Positions 37,540 through 46,065 of a DNA stretch of 64,000 bases are shown piece after piece; the stretch's first letter is position 1; every line of letters starts with the position of its first letter. The stretch covers positions 1 to 64,000 of the forward strand of contig NZ_JAERRG010000011.1 of NCBI RefSeq assembly GCF_016741935.1. The letters are read 5' to 3'. Under the pieces are notes generated by a model. It was not told the DNA's origin. It worked only from the letters and a program-made list of their open reading frames with translations, and searched no databases. This DNA comes from Streptomyces endocoffeicus. Its GTDB lineage: Bacteria; Actinomycetota; Actinomycetes; Streptomycetales; Streptomycetaceae. A program made the position numbers and the translations under genes.

Positions 37540-38019
37540 TCAGTACGTGTGCCCCGGCTCCTCGCCCCGGCCGGGCGGGAGCGCGGGGACATAGCCGCGG
37601 TAGTACAGCTCGTCGGTGTGCCAGGACCCCCCATGGTCGTCCGGGCGGCCGTAGCCGCTGACGAGGCCCCGGGGCTGGCCGATGGCGGCGAACGCCACGA
37701 ACTCCATGTTCTCCTCGTCCGAGCGGTCACCGGGCAGCGCCCGGAACAGCCTGCGGTACTCCGCGTACAACGCGTCGTAGATCGGCGTGGCGGAGTGGCG
37801 CCAAGGATCGTGCGCTGCCTCCAGCGCGGGGCGCATGGCCGGAATGCAGCCGTATGAGGGGGGACGGTAGGAGAGGTCGTATGCGTGCACGTATGTGCCA
37901 ACGACCCGGCCGCCCGTCGGATGCGGCATCGGTGGCGAATGGGCTGCCCACCAAGGGCCGGTGAGGTCCGGGGGGAAGTCCGGGGGCAGGTCCGGGACGG
38001 CGGCGGCCATGGCGGTCAT
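37540..38019 (-). CDS. Conserved hypothetical protein (unknown function)
   Basis: The 159-residue protein begins MTAMAAAVPDLPPDFPPDL and contains GPWWAAHSPPMPHPTGGRVV, HAYDLSYRPPSYGCIP, HDPWRHSATPIYDALYAEYR and DDHGGSWHTDELYYRGYVPA. It is rich in aromatic residues, Pro and His. I recognise no domain. The ATG 38019 overlaps the upstream gene by 4 bp (ATGA), so the two are probably cotranscribed and may function together. I believe it is conserved in Streptomyces, but that is recollection. Confidence 0.75.
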   Translation of the reverse strand: MTAMAAAVPDLPPDFPPDLTGPWWAAHSPPMPHPTGGRVVGTYVHAYDLSYRPPSYGCIPAMRPALEAAHDPWRHSATPIYDALYAEYRRLFRALPGDRSDEENMEFVAFAAIGQPRGLVSGYGRPDDHGGSWHTDELYYRGYVPALPPGRGEEPGHTY

Positions 38020-38975
38020 GTGCCCGCGAGCGGCATCGAAGCGCCGACCAGGGCGCCGCGCGCGGCGGCCCGGTCCAGCGCCGCGCGCAGCTGGTCCTCG
38101 CGCGGCTGGGTGCCGATCGTGCCCGCGGCCGCGGCGTAGACCAGCACCTTCTGGGAGCGGCCGACGGCGCTCCGCCAGCCCTCGCTGAGCGGCATCGGGC
38201 TGTGCGCCTGCCACCAGGCCACCGGGTGGCCGCCGCCCGGCGCCGGCATCAGCACCGCGTGCAGCCGCCCCATGGCCAGCAGCACCGACCAGCCGGGGTT
38301 GGGCGCGGGCGGCCGGCCCAGATCGACCACCGGGGCGAACCCCTGCTCGCTGAGGAGCTGCAGGAATTCATCGCCGTGGCCGATCGAACCGGGGCGGATG
38401 ATCGGGGCGGTCGGCTCCACCACCAGCGCCGCGCACGCCTCCTGACCCACCAGCACCACCCCGCTGGTCACACCGAGCACCGCCTGCTGCGGCACCGGCG
38501 CGTGGCCGGACGGGGCCGGGGCGTGGCCGGACGGCGCCGGGGCGTGCGACACGGCGACGGGCGACACCGGCGACGGGACCGGGGCGGGCGACGGGGCCGC
38601 GGCAGGGGCCGCCGGGCCGGGGAAGTAGGACGTGGCGGCATGCGACGCGGCGGGCACGGGCGGCGCGTGGGACGCCTCGGCGGTCGGCGGCGCGCTGTCC
38701 TCACCCGTGATGGACCGCACCGCACCGCGCAACTGGTCCTCCGAGACCGGGACGACCTGGGAGGGCACGCAGGTGGCGTGCGCGAAGGCCAGCACCGCCG
38801 TCTCCTGCCCCACGAAGAGCACGGTGCTGGTGCGCTCCTGCTCGGTGTTGCCGGGAGTGCGGCAGGACGTGCAGTCGTAAGCGCCCGGGGCGTTGTCCCC
38901 GGCGAGCAGCCGGTCGGCTTCTTCGTCGCCGATCTCGGCGCGTACGTCATCGCTGACGTCGAGCATGCGCGGCAC
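38016..38975 (-). CDS. Conserved hypothetical protein with CxxC motif and Pro-rich linker
   Basis: The 319-residue protein starts MPRMLDVSDDVRAEIGDEEA, with YDCTSCRTPGNTEQERTSTV near residue 32 suggesting a metal or redox CxxC. Two apparently homologous halves (VLFVGQETAVLAFAHATCVP and VVLVGQEACAALVVEPTAPI) are joined by an Ala/Pro linker with APAPSGHAPAPSGHAPVP repeats. The GTG 38975 is chosen because GAGGAG lies 6 nt upstream. It is coupled to the downstream unknown gene. Function is not known to me; the halves may reflect an internal duplication. Confidence 0.75.
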   Translation of the reverse strand: MPRMLDVSDDVRAEIGDEEADRLLAGDNAPGAYDCTSCRTPGNTEQERTSTVLFVGQETAVLAFAHATCVPSQVVPVSEDQLRGAVRSITGEDSAPPTAEASHAPPVPAASHAATSYFPGPAAPAAAPSPAPVPSPVSPVAVSHAPAPSGHAPAPSGHAPVPQQAVLGVTSGVVLVGQEACAALVVEPTAPIIRPGSIGHGDEFLQLLSEQGFAPVVDLGRPPAPNPGWSVLLAMGRLHAVLMPAPGGGHPVAWWQAHSPMPLSEGWRSAVGRSQKVLVYAAAAGTIGTQPREDQLRAALDRAAARGALVGASMPLAGT

Positions 38976-39244
38976 GGGTGGCTCCTCGGTCTCGGTGGGT
39001 GAGCCGAGTGGTTCCCGGCTCATACGTAGACAACGGGCCATGCGGGGCGTGGGTCACGCGTCCGGCCACCCCGCGGTCTGATGCGCCGTCGGGCCGAAAA
39101 GTTCCCCCGACTCCCTACCGATTTCACATCTGTTGGGGCACAAGAAGGTGATGAAACCCAACCCTGTGCCACTTTTCACCGTCTTACATCGTGGTAGGCG
39201 GACGACACACCCGTCCGCGGGGAAGCAGTGGGATACGGGGCCGG

Positions 39245-40483
39245 ATGCACATCTCTTTCCTTATTCACAACGCGTACGGGATCGGCGGGACGATCCGGAC
39301 CACGTACAACCTGGCCCGCACCCTGGGGGAGCAGCACGATGTGGAGATCGTGTCGGTCTTCCGCCACCGCGACCAGCCGATCTTCGACCCGGGTCCGCAG
39401 GTGCGGCTCAGCCATCTCGTGGACCTCAGGAAGAGCAGCCCGTCCTACGACGGCGCCGATCCGGACCACGGCCGCCCGGCGCAGGTCTTCCCCGCGATGG
39501 AGGGCCGCTCCAGGCAGTACAGCGCCCTCACCGACCGCCGTATCGCGGATCATCTGCGCTCGCTCGAGGCCGATATCGTTGTCGGAACCCGGCCCGGGCT
39601 CAATGTCCACATCGCCCGGGAGGCCCGTCGCGGTCCGGTACGGGTCGGCCAGGAGCATCTGACGCTCAGCACCCACTCCAAGGGACTGAAGCGGGCCCTG
39701 CGCGCCGTCTACCCCCGACTGGACGCGGTGACCACCGTGACCGAGGCCGACGCCCAGACCTACCGCGGCCAGATGCGGCTGCCCGGTGTGCGGGTCGAGG
39801 CGGTCCCCAACAGCGTGCCCGCGCCCGGTCTCGACCCCGCCGACGGCACCGGCAAGTGGGTGGTCGCGGCCGGCCGACTGGCCCCGGTGAAACGCTACGA
39901 CCTGCTGATCCGCGCGTTCGCGAAGGTCAGCGAGGCCCGCCCCGACTGGCGGCTGCGGATCTACGGCGGCGGTGCCCAGCACGCCAAGCTGCGCGCCCTC
40001 ATCGACCAGCTCGGCCTCTACAACAACGTCTTCCTGATGGGCCCGGCCAATCCGCTCGACCCCGAGTGGGCCAAGGGCTCCATAGCCGCCGTCACCTCCA
40101 GCCTGGAGTCGTTCGGCATGACCATCGTGGAGGCCATGCGCTGCGGCCTCCCCGTGGTGTCCACCGACTGCCCGCACGGGCCCGCCGAGATCATCGACAA
40201 CGGTGTGGACGGCCGTCTCGTGCCCACCGGAGACACCGACGCCATCGCCGCCGCGCTGCTCGACCTCATCAACAACGACGAGCTGCGCCAGCAGATGGGG
40301 CAGGCCGCGTTGAAGGACTCGGCCCGCTTCGACCCCTCGCGGGTGGCCGGGCGCTACGAGACGCTGTTCTCCGAGTTGATCGGCCGCAGCGGCCTGCGGG
40401 GCTCCCTGCACCGCGCCCGCGGCTCCCTGATCGGTGGCGCGTTCGCCGCCAAGGACTCCCTGCGGAAGGTGCGTGTCGCATGA
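39245..40483 (+). CDS. GT-B glycosyltransferase (family 4-like)
   Basis: The 412-residue protein starts MHISFLIHNAYGIGGTIRTT, an N-terminal GT-B Rossmann start. The C-terminal domain has VVAAGRLAPVKRYDLLIRAF, LRIYGGGAQHAKLRALIDQL, FLMGPANPLDPEWAKGSI and ESFGMTIVEAMRCGLPVVST, the E-x7-E donor site. Cytoplasmic, with unknown acceptor; surface polysaccharide or glycopolymer synthesis is plausible. No ideal ribosome binding site is seen before ATG 39245. It overlaps the next gene by 4 bp. Confidence 0.88.
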   Translation: MHISFLIHNAYGIGGTIRTTYNLARTLGEQHDVEIVSVFRHRDQPIFDPGPQVRLSHLVDLRKSSPSYDGADPDHGRPAQVFPAMEGRSRQYSALTDRRIADHLRSLEADIVVGTRPGLNVHIAREARRGPVRVGQEHLTLSTHSKGLKRALRAVYPRLDAVTTVTEADAQTYRGQMRLPGVRVEAVPNSVPAPGLDPADGTGKWVVAAGRLAPVKRYDLLIRAFAKVSEARPDWRLRIYGGGAQHAKLRALIDQLGLYNNVFLMGPANPLDPEWAKGSIAAVTSSLESFGMTIVEAMRCGLPVVSTDCPHGPAEIIDNGVDGRLVPTGDTDAIAAALLDLINNDELRQQMGQAALKDSARFDPSRVAGRYETLFSELIGRSGLRGSLHRARGSLIGGAFAAKDSLRKVRVA

Positions 40484-41385
40484 GTGCGTCGGCACAGGCA
40501 ACGCAGCACGTCGAGGAGGACGGAATGAGTGAGGCCGCCGAGGCCGCCCCCGCCCGCGCCGACTGCGTGGCGGACTCCGCCGGTGGACTCACCTTCCATA
40601 TCGCCGACTGGGGCCGCCCCGCCCCGGGCGGCCACGACGACTGGAGCGGGGCGCTGGTGCTGATCCGGCGGGGCGGGAAGGACACCCCCGACGGGGAGGT
40701 GCGGCTGCCGCTGGGCCCCACCGCGGACGGCCGGCTCCAGGCCGCCCTGCCCAGCATCGTCGCGCTGCCCGAGGGCCGCTGGGACGTCCATGTGGCCTAC
40801 CGGGACGCCGAGCCGCGGCGGCTCGCCCCGGGCCTGAACGATCTGCGCTCGCTCGTGGACCGCCGTCCCGGGCCGAGCACCTCCCCGCTGTCCGTCCGCA
40901 TCCCGTACGCCACCAAGCACGGCAACCTCTCGCTGCGCAGCTGGCGGCGGGCGCCCCACGCCGAGGCCGGGGAGATCCGGCTGGAGGACGACACGATGGC
41001 GGTGCGGGGGCGGCTCTACCGCGTCGCGTACCCGTCCGAGTGGCTGGCCGACGCGGTGGTCGAGGCCCGCTGCCGCGGGGGCGAGGCCCCGGTGCGCACG
41101 GCACCGCTGGAGGTGGAGGGCCCGGACTTCTCCTTCACTCTCTCCTACGCCGACCTCGCGCGGACCTGGGGCGGCGGCGCGGACGTCTGGGACCTGTGGC
41201 TGCGCCCGGCGGACCGGACCGTGGCCCCGGCGCGGCTCGCCCGGATCCTGGACGATGTCGCGGACAAGAAGGAGATCTTCACCTATCCGCCGCGCACGGT
41301 GGCCGGTCGGCACGGGGAGGCACTGGCCCGGCCGTACTACACCCGGGACAACGATCTCGCGGTGCGGATCGAGGCGCTCGCCTGA
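40480..41385 (+). CDS. Unknown protein coupled to the glycosyltransferase
   Basis: The 301-residue protein has repeated beta-rich segments: LTFHIADWGRPAPGGHDDWS, LVLIRRGGKDTPDGEVRLPL, GRWDVHVAYRDAEPRRLAPG, LYRVAYPSEWLADAVVEARC, and a C-terminal RPYYTRDNDLAVRIEAL. It has no signal peptide or membrane segment. The pattern suggests beta-sandwich modules, perhaps carbohydrate-binding or regulating the adjacent glycosyltransferase. The 4-bp overlap (ATGA at 40480) implies coexpression. I do not recognise the family. Confidence 0.75.
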   Translation: MSASAQATQHVEEDGMSEAAEAAPARADCVADSAGGLTFHIADWGRPAPGGHDDWSGALVLIRRGGKDTPDGEVRLPLGPTADGRLQAALPSIVALPEGRWDVHVAYRDAEPRRLAPGLNDLRSLVDRRPGPSTSPLSVRIPYATKHGNLSLRSWRRAPHAEAGEIRLEDDTMAVRGRLYRVAYPSEWLADAVVEARCRGGEAPVRTAPLEVEGPDFSFTLSYADLARTWGGGADVWDLWLRPADRTVAPARLARILDDVADKKEIFTYPPRTVAGRHGEALARPYYTRDNDLAVRIEALA

Positions 41386-41420
41386 GCCCGGGATCCTGAG
41401 AGCCGACCGAGGGCGGCCTT

Positions 41421-41504
41421 GAGGACGAAGGCTTGAAGACGAAGCCTTGAGGACGAAGCCTTGAGGACGAAGCCTTGAGGACGAAGCCTTGAGGACGAAA
41501 GCTG
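41421..41504. repeat. 14-bp tandem repeat
   Basis: Six units of 14 bp start at 41421, consensus GAGGACGAAGCCTT, three of them identical (41449-41490). The array begins 35 nt after the preceding stop codon and ends 27 nt before the WYL regulator start, so it fills the promoter region of that gene. Confidence 0.9.
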
Positions 41505-41531
41505 TCCTCGATCGGTGACAGACTCGGCCGC

Positions 41532-42491
41532 ATGCTGGAGACCTCGGCCCGCCTGCTCCGCCTGCTCTCCTTGCTGCAGGCCCACCGCGAATGGTCCGGC
41601 ACGGACCTCGCCGACCGGCTCGGGGTCACCCCGCGCACCGTGCGCCGCGATGTCGACCGGCTGCGCGAGCTCGGCTACCCGGTGCACTCCGCGCCGGGCA
41701 CCGGCGGTGGCTATCAGCTGGGCGCGGGCGCCCAGCTGCCGCCGCTGCTGCTGGACGACGAGGAGGCGGTCGCGGTCGCGGTGCGGCTGCGCCAGGCGGC
41801 GGGCGGCGGGGTCGAGGGCATCGAGGAGACCTCGGTGCGGGCCCTGGCCAAGCTGGAGCAGGTGCTGCCGGACCGGCTGCGCCGCCGGGTGGGCGCGCTG
41901 ACCGCCTTCACCGTGCCGCTGTCCGGCTGGAGCGGCGGCCCCGGGGTGGACCCCGCGGTGCTGACCGAGCTGGCCGCCGCCTGCCGGGACTGCCATCAGC
42001 TGCGCTTCGAGTACCGCGACCACGGCGGTGCGGTCACCCGCCGCACCGCCGAACCGCACCGGCTGGTCGCCGCGCAGCGCCGCTGGTATCTGGTCGCCTG
42101 GGATGTGGACCGCGCCGACTGGCGTACGTACCGGGTCGACCGGATCACCCCGACCCCGCCGCACGGCCCCCGCTTCACCCCGCGCCGCCCGCCCGCCGAC
42201 GACCTCGCCGCCTATGTGGCCAGGGGCATCACCACCTCCGTCTACGCCCAGCGGGCCACCGTGCTGCTGCGCGTGCCCGCCGAGCGGGCGGCCGAGCGGT
42301 TCACGCCCATGGTGGGGGTGCTGGAGGCCGTGGACGAGCACAGCTGTCTGCTGCACACCGGTGCCCACAGCCTCGACGCGCTGGTGATTCACATCGGCTT
42401 GAGCGGCTTCGACTTCGAGGTGCGCGAGCCGGTGGAGCTGAACGACACCATCCGGGAGCTCAGGAATCGGCTGGACCGGGCCCTGGGCTGA
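41532..42491 (+). CDS. WYL-domain transcriptional regulator with N-terminal HTH
   Basis: The 319-residue protein has an N-terminal winged helix (SARLLRLLSLLQAHREWSGT, LADRLGVTPRTVRRDVDRLR) and a WYL domain (HRLVAAQRRWYLVAWDVDRA with RTYRVDRI) near residues 175-205. Family members are ligand-responsive regulators, some binding nucleic acids or nucleotides via WYL. The target is unknown. The start ATG 41532 is used, with no strong ribosome binding site upstream. The 3' end overlaps the convergent ctaD gene by 32 bp. Confidence 0.9.
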   Translation: MLETSARLLRLLSLLQAHREWSGTDLADRLGVTPRTVRRDVDRLRELGYPVHSAPGTGGGYQLGAGAQLPPLLLDDEEAVAVAVRLRQAAGGGVEGIEETSVRALAKLEQVLPDRLRRRVGALTAFTVPLSGWSGGPGVDPAVLTELAAACRDCHQLRFEYRDHGGAVTRRTAEPHRLVAAQRRWYLVAWDVDRADWRTYRVDRITPTPPHGPRFTPRRPPADDLAAYVARGITTSVYAQRATVLLRVPAERAAERFTPMVGVLEAVDEHSCLLHTGAHSLDALVIHIGLSGFDFEVREPVELNDTIRELRNRLDRALG

Positions 42492-44169
42492 CCGGGCCCC
42501 CCGACGTCAGCCGCTGGTCCTTGTCCCGTGTCAGGCCCGCCACCTCGGGATGGTTCAGATCGAAGGCCGGCGACTCGGAGCGGATCCGGGGGAGGGTGAG
42601 GAAATTGTGCCGGGGCGGGGGACAGGAGGTCGCCCACTCCAGGGAGCGCCCGAACCCCCAGGGGTCGTCCACCTCCACCTTCTTCCCGTACTTGGCCGTC
42701 TTCCAGACGTTGTGGAGGAACGGCAGGGTCGACATGCCCAGCAGGAAGGAGCCGATCGTGGAGACGGTGTTGAGCGCGGTGAAGCCGTCCGCCGCCAGAT
42801 AGTCGGCGTAGCGGCGCGGCATCCCCTCCACGCCCAGCCAGTGCTGCACCAGGAAGGTGGTGTGGAAGCCGGTGAACAGCGTCCAGAAGTGGATCTTGGC
42901 CAGCCGCTCGTCCAGCAGCTTCCCGGTGAACTTGGGCCACCAGAAGTAGAACCCGGCGAACATCGCGAAGACGACCGTCCCGAAGACCACGTAGTGGAAG
43001 TGGCCCACGACGAAGTAGCTGTCCGTGACGTGGAAGTCCATCGGCGGTGAGGCCAGGATGACGCCGGTGAGCCCCCCGAAGAGGAAGCTCACCAGGAAAC
43101 CGACCGCCCACAGCATCGGCGCCTCCAGGGACACCGAGCCGCCCAGCATGGTGCCGATCCAGTTGAAGAACTTCACCCCGGTCGGCACCGCGATCAGAAA
43201 CGACATCAGGGAGAAGAAGGGCAGCAGAACCGATCCGGTGGCGAACATATGGTGGGCCCAGACGACCATCGACAGCCCGGTGATGGCCATGGTCGCGCCG
43301 ATCAGCGTCACATAGCCGAAGATCGGCTTGCGTGAGAAGACCGGGATGATCTCGCTGATGATGCCGAAGAACGGCAGCGCGATGATGTAGACCTCGGGAT
43401 GGCCGAAGAACCAGAAGAGGTGCTGCCACAGCAGCGCCCCGCCGTACCGGGGATCGAAGACCACCGCCCCGAACCGCCGGTCCGCCTCCAGCGCCAGCAG
43501 CGCCGCCGCCAGCACCGGGAACGCCATCAGGATCATGATCGAGGTGAAGAGGGTGTTCCAGGTGAAGATCGGCATCCGGAACATCGTCATGCCCGGCGCG
43601 CGCATCGCCATGATGGTGGTCAGGAAGTTCACCGCGCCCAGGATCGTCCCGAACCCCGCCAGTGCCAGCCCCATGATCCACATATCGGCGCCGACACCGG
43701 GGGAGCGGACCGGGCTGTTGAGCGGGGCATAGGCGGTCCAGCCGAAGTCCGCGGCGCCCCCCGGCACCAGCAGACCGGTCACCACGATCACCCCGCCGAA
43801 CACATACAGCCAGTACGACAGCATGTTGAGACGCGGGAAGGCCACATCGGGCGCCCCGATCTGCAGCGGCATGATCTCGTTGGCGAACCCCGCGAACGCC
43901 GGGGTCGCGAACAGCAGCAGCATGATCGTGCCATGCAGGGTGAACGCCTGGTTGAACTCCTCCCGCGAGACGATCTGGAGGCCCGGACGGGCCAGCTCGG
44001 CGCGCATCACCAGCGCCAGTACGCCGCCGACCAGGAAGAAGCCGAACGACGAGATCAGATACAGATGCCCGATCTTCTTGTGGTCGGTGGTGGTGAGCCA
44101 GTCCACCAGCACACTGCCCTGCCGCGTCTCCCGTACCGGACCGGCGGCCCGCGCGGTCTCTGTCGCCAT
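42460..44169 (-). CDS. ctaD: Cytochrome c oxidase subunit I
   Basis: The 569-residue integral membrane protein has twelve expected helices and the haem-copper ligands in context: FTLHGTIMLLLFATP (low-spin haem His), FWFFGHPEVYIIALP with the His-Tyr pair and proton-channel Glu, WAHHMFATGS (CuB His pair) and YFVVGHFHYVVFGTVV (haem a3 and a His). It reduces oxygen to water as part of an aa3 oxidase. It stands alone: subunits II, III and the bc1 genes are not adjacent, so it is probably a second copy. GGAGGAGG lies before ATG 44169. It is 78 bp downstream of gvpK in the same direction. Confidence 0.95.
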   Translation of the reverse strand: MATETARAAGPVRETRQGSVLVDWLTTTDHKKIGHLYLISSFGFFLVGGVLALVMRAELARPGLQIVSREEFNQAFTLHGTIMLLLFATPAFAGFANEIMPLQIGAPDVAFPRLNMLSYWLYVFGGVIVVTGLLVPGGAADFGWTAYAPLNSPVRSPGVGADMWIMGLALAGFGTILGAVNFLTTIMAMRAPGMTMFRMPIFTWNTLFTSIMILMAFPVLAAALLALEADRRFGAVVFDPRYGGALLWQHLFWFFGHPEVYIIALPFFGIISEIIPVFSRKPIFGYVTLIGATMAITGLSMVVWAHHMFATGSVLLPFFSLMSFLIAVPTGVKFFNWIGTMLGGSVSLEAPMLWAVGFLVSFLFGGLTGVILASPPMDFHVTDSYFVVGHFHYVVFGTVVFAMFAGFYFWWPKFTGKLLDERLAKIHFWTLFTGFHTTFLVQHWLGVEGMPRRYADYLAADGFTALNTVSTIGSFLLGMSTLPFLHNVWKTAKYGKKVEVDDPWGFGRSLEWATSCPPPRHNFLTLPRIRSESPAFDLNHPEVAGLTRDKDQRLTSGGPVSPGPGPADS

Positions 44170-44247
44170 CGGGCCTCCTCCGTGTCCTGGGCGGGTATCG
44201 CCATGATCACCCGGTGGACGGCGTGAACCGGGGAGCTGTCCCGAGCG

Positions 44248-44526
44248 TCACTCCCTCGGGGGCAGGAGCGGACCGAGTGGCCCAAGGTCCAGATTGAGAT
44301 CGGAGGGCGCGATGCCGTAGCGGTCGCAGAGCGTGCCCATCCGGTCCTCCAGGAGCATCAGCGTCAGCCCGATCCGCTCCTCCTGGTCCTCCGTCAGATT
44401 TCCCTGGTCCACCCGGCGCAGCGCCTGCCGCTCCATGAGCTGGCGCAGCAGCTCCACGACGGTGAGCACCAGCTTCATCAGATCGCGTTCGACGGTGTCC
44501 TGGTCCAGCTCCAGCTTGCGGCTCAC
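44248..44526 (-). CDS. gvpK: Gas vesicle protein GvpK
   Basis: The 92-residue protein has LDQDTVERDLMKLVLTVVEL, LLRQLMERQALRRVDQGNLT, and ERIGLTLMLLEDRM, the GvpK family pattern of an amphipathic helical protein. It is needed for vesicle formation in studied organisms. The last gene of the leftward gvp cluster, it overlaps gvpS by 4 bp. The stop lies 78 bp before the ctaD start. Confidence 0.92.
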   Translation of the reverse strand: MSRKLELDQDTVERDLMKLVLTVVELLRQLMERQALRRVDQGNLTEDQEERIGLTLMLLEDRMGTLCDRYGIAPSDLNLDLGPLGPLLPPRE

Positions 44527-44723
44527 GGTTCCTCCCAGGGGGACGGCACATTGGCGTTGACCGAGCTGATGAGCGCGCGCAGATCGATACGGACCAGATC
44601 GACGTCGGCGATCCGCAGGGTCAGATCACCGGTGATCACCACGCCGCCCGCCAGCAGCCGGTCCAACACGTCCACCAGGGCGATCTGCTGATGGGCCAGG
44701 GGGCCCTCGGGGGCCATCGTCAT
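44523..44723 (-). CDS. gvpS: GvpA-like minor gas vesicle protein (GvpS)
   Basis: The 66-residue protein resembles the GvpA core: ALVDVLDRLLAGGVVITGDL and TLRIADVDLVRIDLRALISS. It is shorter and less conserved than the main GvpA at 46984, so it is likely a minor shell or nucleation protein of the GvpJ/M/S group. It overlaps its neighbours by 4 bp on each side. Confidence 0.88.
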   Translation of the reverse strand: MTMAPEGPLAHQQIALVDVLDRLLAGGVVITGDLTLRIADVDLVRIDLRALISSVNANVPSPWEEP

Positions 44724-45670
44724 CCGTCCGTCCCCGCGCTCTCCCCTTCTGTGCCGGAGGTCTCGTCCATGGCGGTGAAGGAGTACGGCGCCCAGGGGCC
44801 GGTCAGCTCGACCCGCAGTGCGGGCGTCCGCCCGGCCAGCTCACCGACCCGCTCGGCGAAGTCGGCGCTGTCCTGGCGCCGCACCAGATACGCGGCGTTC
44901 AGCACATTGCGGTCGGAGATCCCCGACAGCCGGGGGTCCTGCGGCGGATGCAGCCGGGACTGCTCGGCCAGCCCGCTGAGGGTGTCGTGCACCAGCCGCG
45001 CGCCCTCCTCCGTATCGCCCCAGCGTCGCTCGGCGGCCTGTCGCTGCGCCTTGCGGCGGCGCAGATAGTCGCGGCCGGACATGGCGCCCGGGGTGCCCGG
45101 GGTGCTCGGGGTGCTCGGGGCGCCCGGGGCGCCCGGGGTGCCCGGGGTGCTCGGGGAGTTCGGGGTGCTCGGGGAGTTCGGGGTGCTCGGGGCGTCCGCC
45201 GCATCCGCGGTGTCCGCGGTCCCGGCGGGCGGCTCCTCGGCGGCGGGCCGTGTGGCGTACGCCTTGACGCCCCATTCGACCCGGCCCTCCAGCCGGTCCA
45301 GCGCCGAGGCGAACCGCTCCCGCCCGGTGGCGAGCATCCGCCGCAGCCCCTCGTCGCCGTGGCACACGGTGGCCAGCCGGACCGGTATGACACAGGACTC
45401 GGCGCCGGCGGTGTCGACCACCCGCTGATGAGCTCGGGCCATCTTCTCCAGCCAGGCCATGTCCTCCAGCCGCTTCCGCAGCGAGCCCTCGTCGTAATCC
45501 TCGGCCGGTACGGCGCCCGCCAGCACGGCGAGCCCCAGATGGCGTACGGCGTACACCGGTTCGTCCGCGACGCCGGTCACCCCCTCCAGGGCGGTGAGGG
45601 CGTCCAGGGCGGCCTCCGGCGCACCGGTGTCGCGCACGACCGCGTAGGCGTACCGCAGTCCGTCGGTCAT
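44720..45670 (-). CDS. gvpL: GvpL/GvpF-family gas vesicle protein with Pro/Thr insertion
   Basis: The 316-residue protein has an N-terminal GvpL/F domain (LRYAYAVVRDTGAPEAALDA, ESCVIPVRLATVCHGDEGLR, WGVKAYA) and a C-terminal part ending VELTGPWAPYSFTAMDE. Between them, at about residues 140-196, lies a Pro/Thr/Ser/Gly-rich insertion with units such as STPNSP and STPGTP. GvpL binds other Gvp proteins and may assist assembly. Four-bp overlaps with gvpJ and gvpS indicate coupling. The insertion is coded by tandem 9-18-bp repeats. Confidence 0.9.
   Translation of the reverse strand: MTDGLRYAYAVVRDTGAPEAALDALTALEGVTGVADEPVYAVRHLGLAVLAGAVPAEDYDEGSLRKRLEDMAWLEKMARAHQRVVDTAGAESCVIPVRLATVCHGDEGLRRMLATGRERFASALDRLEGRVEWGVKAYATRPAAEEPPAGTADTADAADAPSTPNSPSTPNSPSTPGTPGAPGAPSTPSTPGTPGAMSGRDYLRRRKAQRQAAERRWGDTEEGARLVHDTLSGLAEQSRLHPPQDPRLSGISDRNVLNAAYLVRRQDSADFAERVGELAGRTPALRVELTGPWAPYSFTAMDETSGTEGESAGTDG
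45085..45200. repeat. In-frame tandem repeats inside gvpL
   Basis: On the plus strand, GGGGTGCCC, GGGGTGCTC and GGGGAGTTC-type 9-bp units repeat about twelve times, coding (minus strand) for PSTPNSPSTP/GTPGAPGAP-type linker. All units are multiples of three, so the frame is preserved. The array sits exactly between the two GvpL domains. Confidence 0.85.
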
Positions 45671-46065
45671 TCGGTGGTCTCCCGGTTCTCCCCGCCGGTC
45701 ACCTCGGCCTTCTCACGGCTGTCCCGGCCGGTCACCTCGGCCTTCCCGCCGCCGTCCACCCCGGTCCGGGCGCGTGACGAGAGCGACGGGTCGTGCTCCC
45801 ACCAGTCGATGCCCATCTCCTTCGCCTTGTCGACCGAGGCCACGATCAGTCGCAGCTTGATCGTGAGAAGTTCGATGTCGAGCAGATTGATGCGGATATC
45901 GCCCGCGATCACCACACCCTTGTCGAGCACCCGCTCCAGGATGTCGGCGAGGTTCGCCCCGCCCTCGCCCCGTCCGGCCAGGCCGTACGACCCCGAGGAG
46001 CCGAGCGACGACGCCGGTGAGCCATAGGCACCGGCCGTCGGGGCCGCACCGCCCCGGGTGGTCAC
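45667..46065 (-). CDS. gvpJ: GvpA/GvpJ-family gas vesicle protein
   Basis: The 132-residue protein has the GvpA-like core ANLADILERVLDKGVVIAGD and RINLLDIELLTIKLRLIVAS, then WWEHDP and a hydrophilic tail with an internally duplicated segment (KAEVTGRDSRE, KAEVTGGENRE). The core with IELLTIKLRL is typical of GvpJ-like minor proteins. GTG 46065 gives a 4-bp overlap with gvpG, the pattern of this operon; ATG 46083 is an alternative. Confidence 0.88.
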   Translation of the reverse strand: MTTRGGAAPTAGAYGSPASSLGSSGSYGLAGRGEGGANLADILERVLDKGVVIAGDIRINLLDIELLTIKLRLIVASVDKAKEMGIDWWEHDPSLSSRARTGVDGGGKAEVTGRDSREKAEVTGGENRETTE

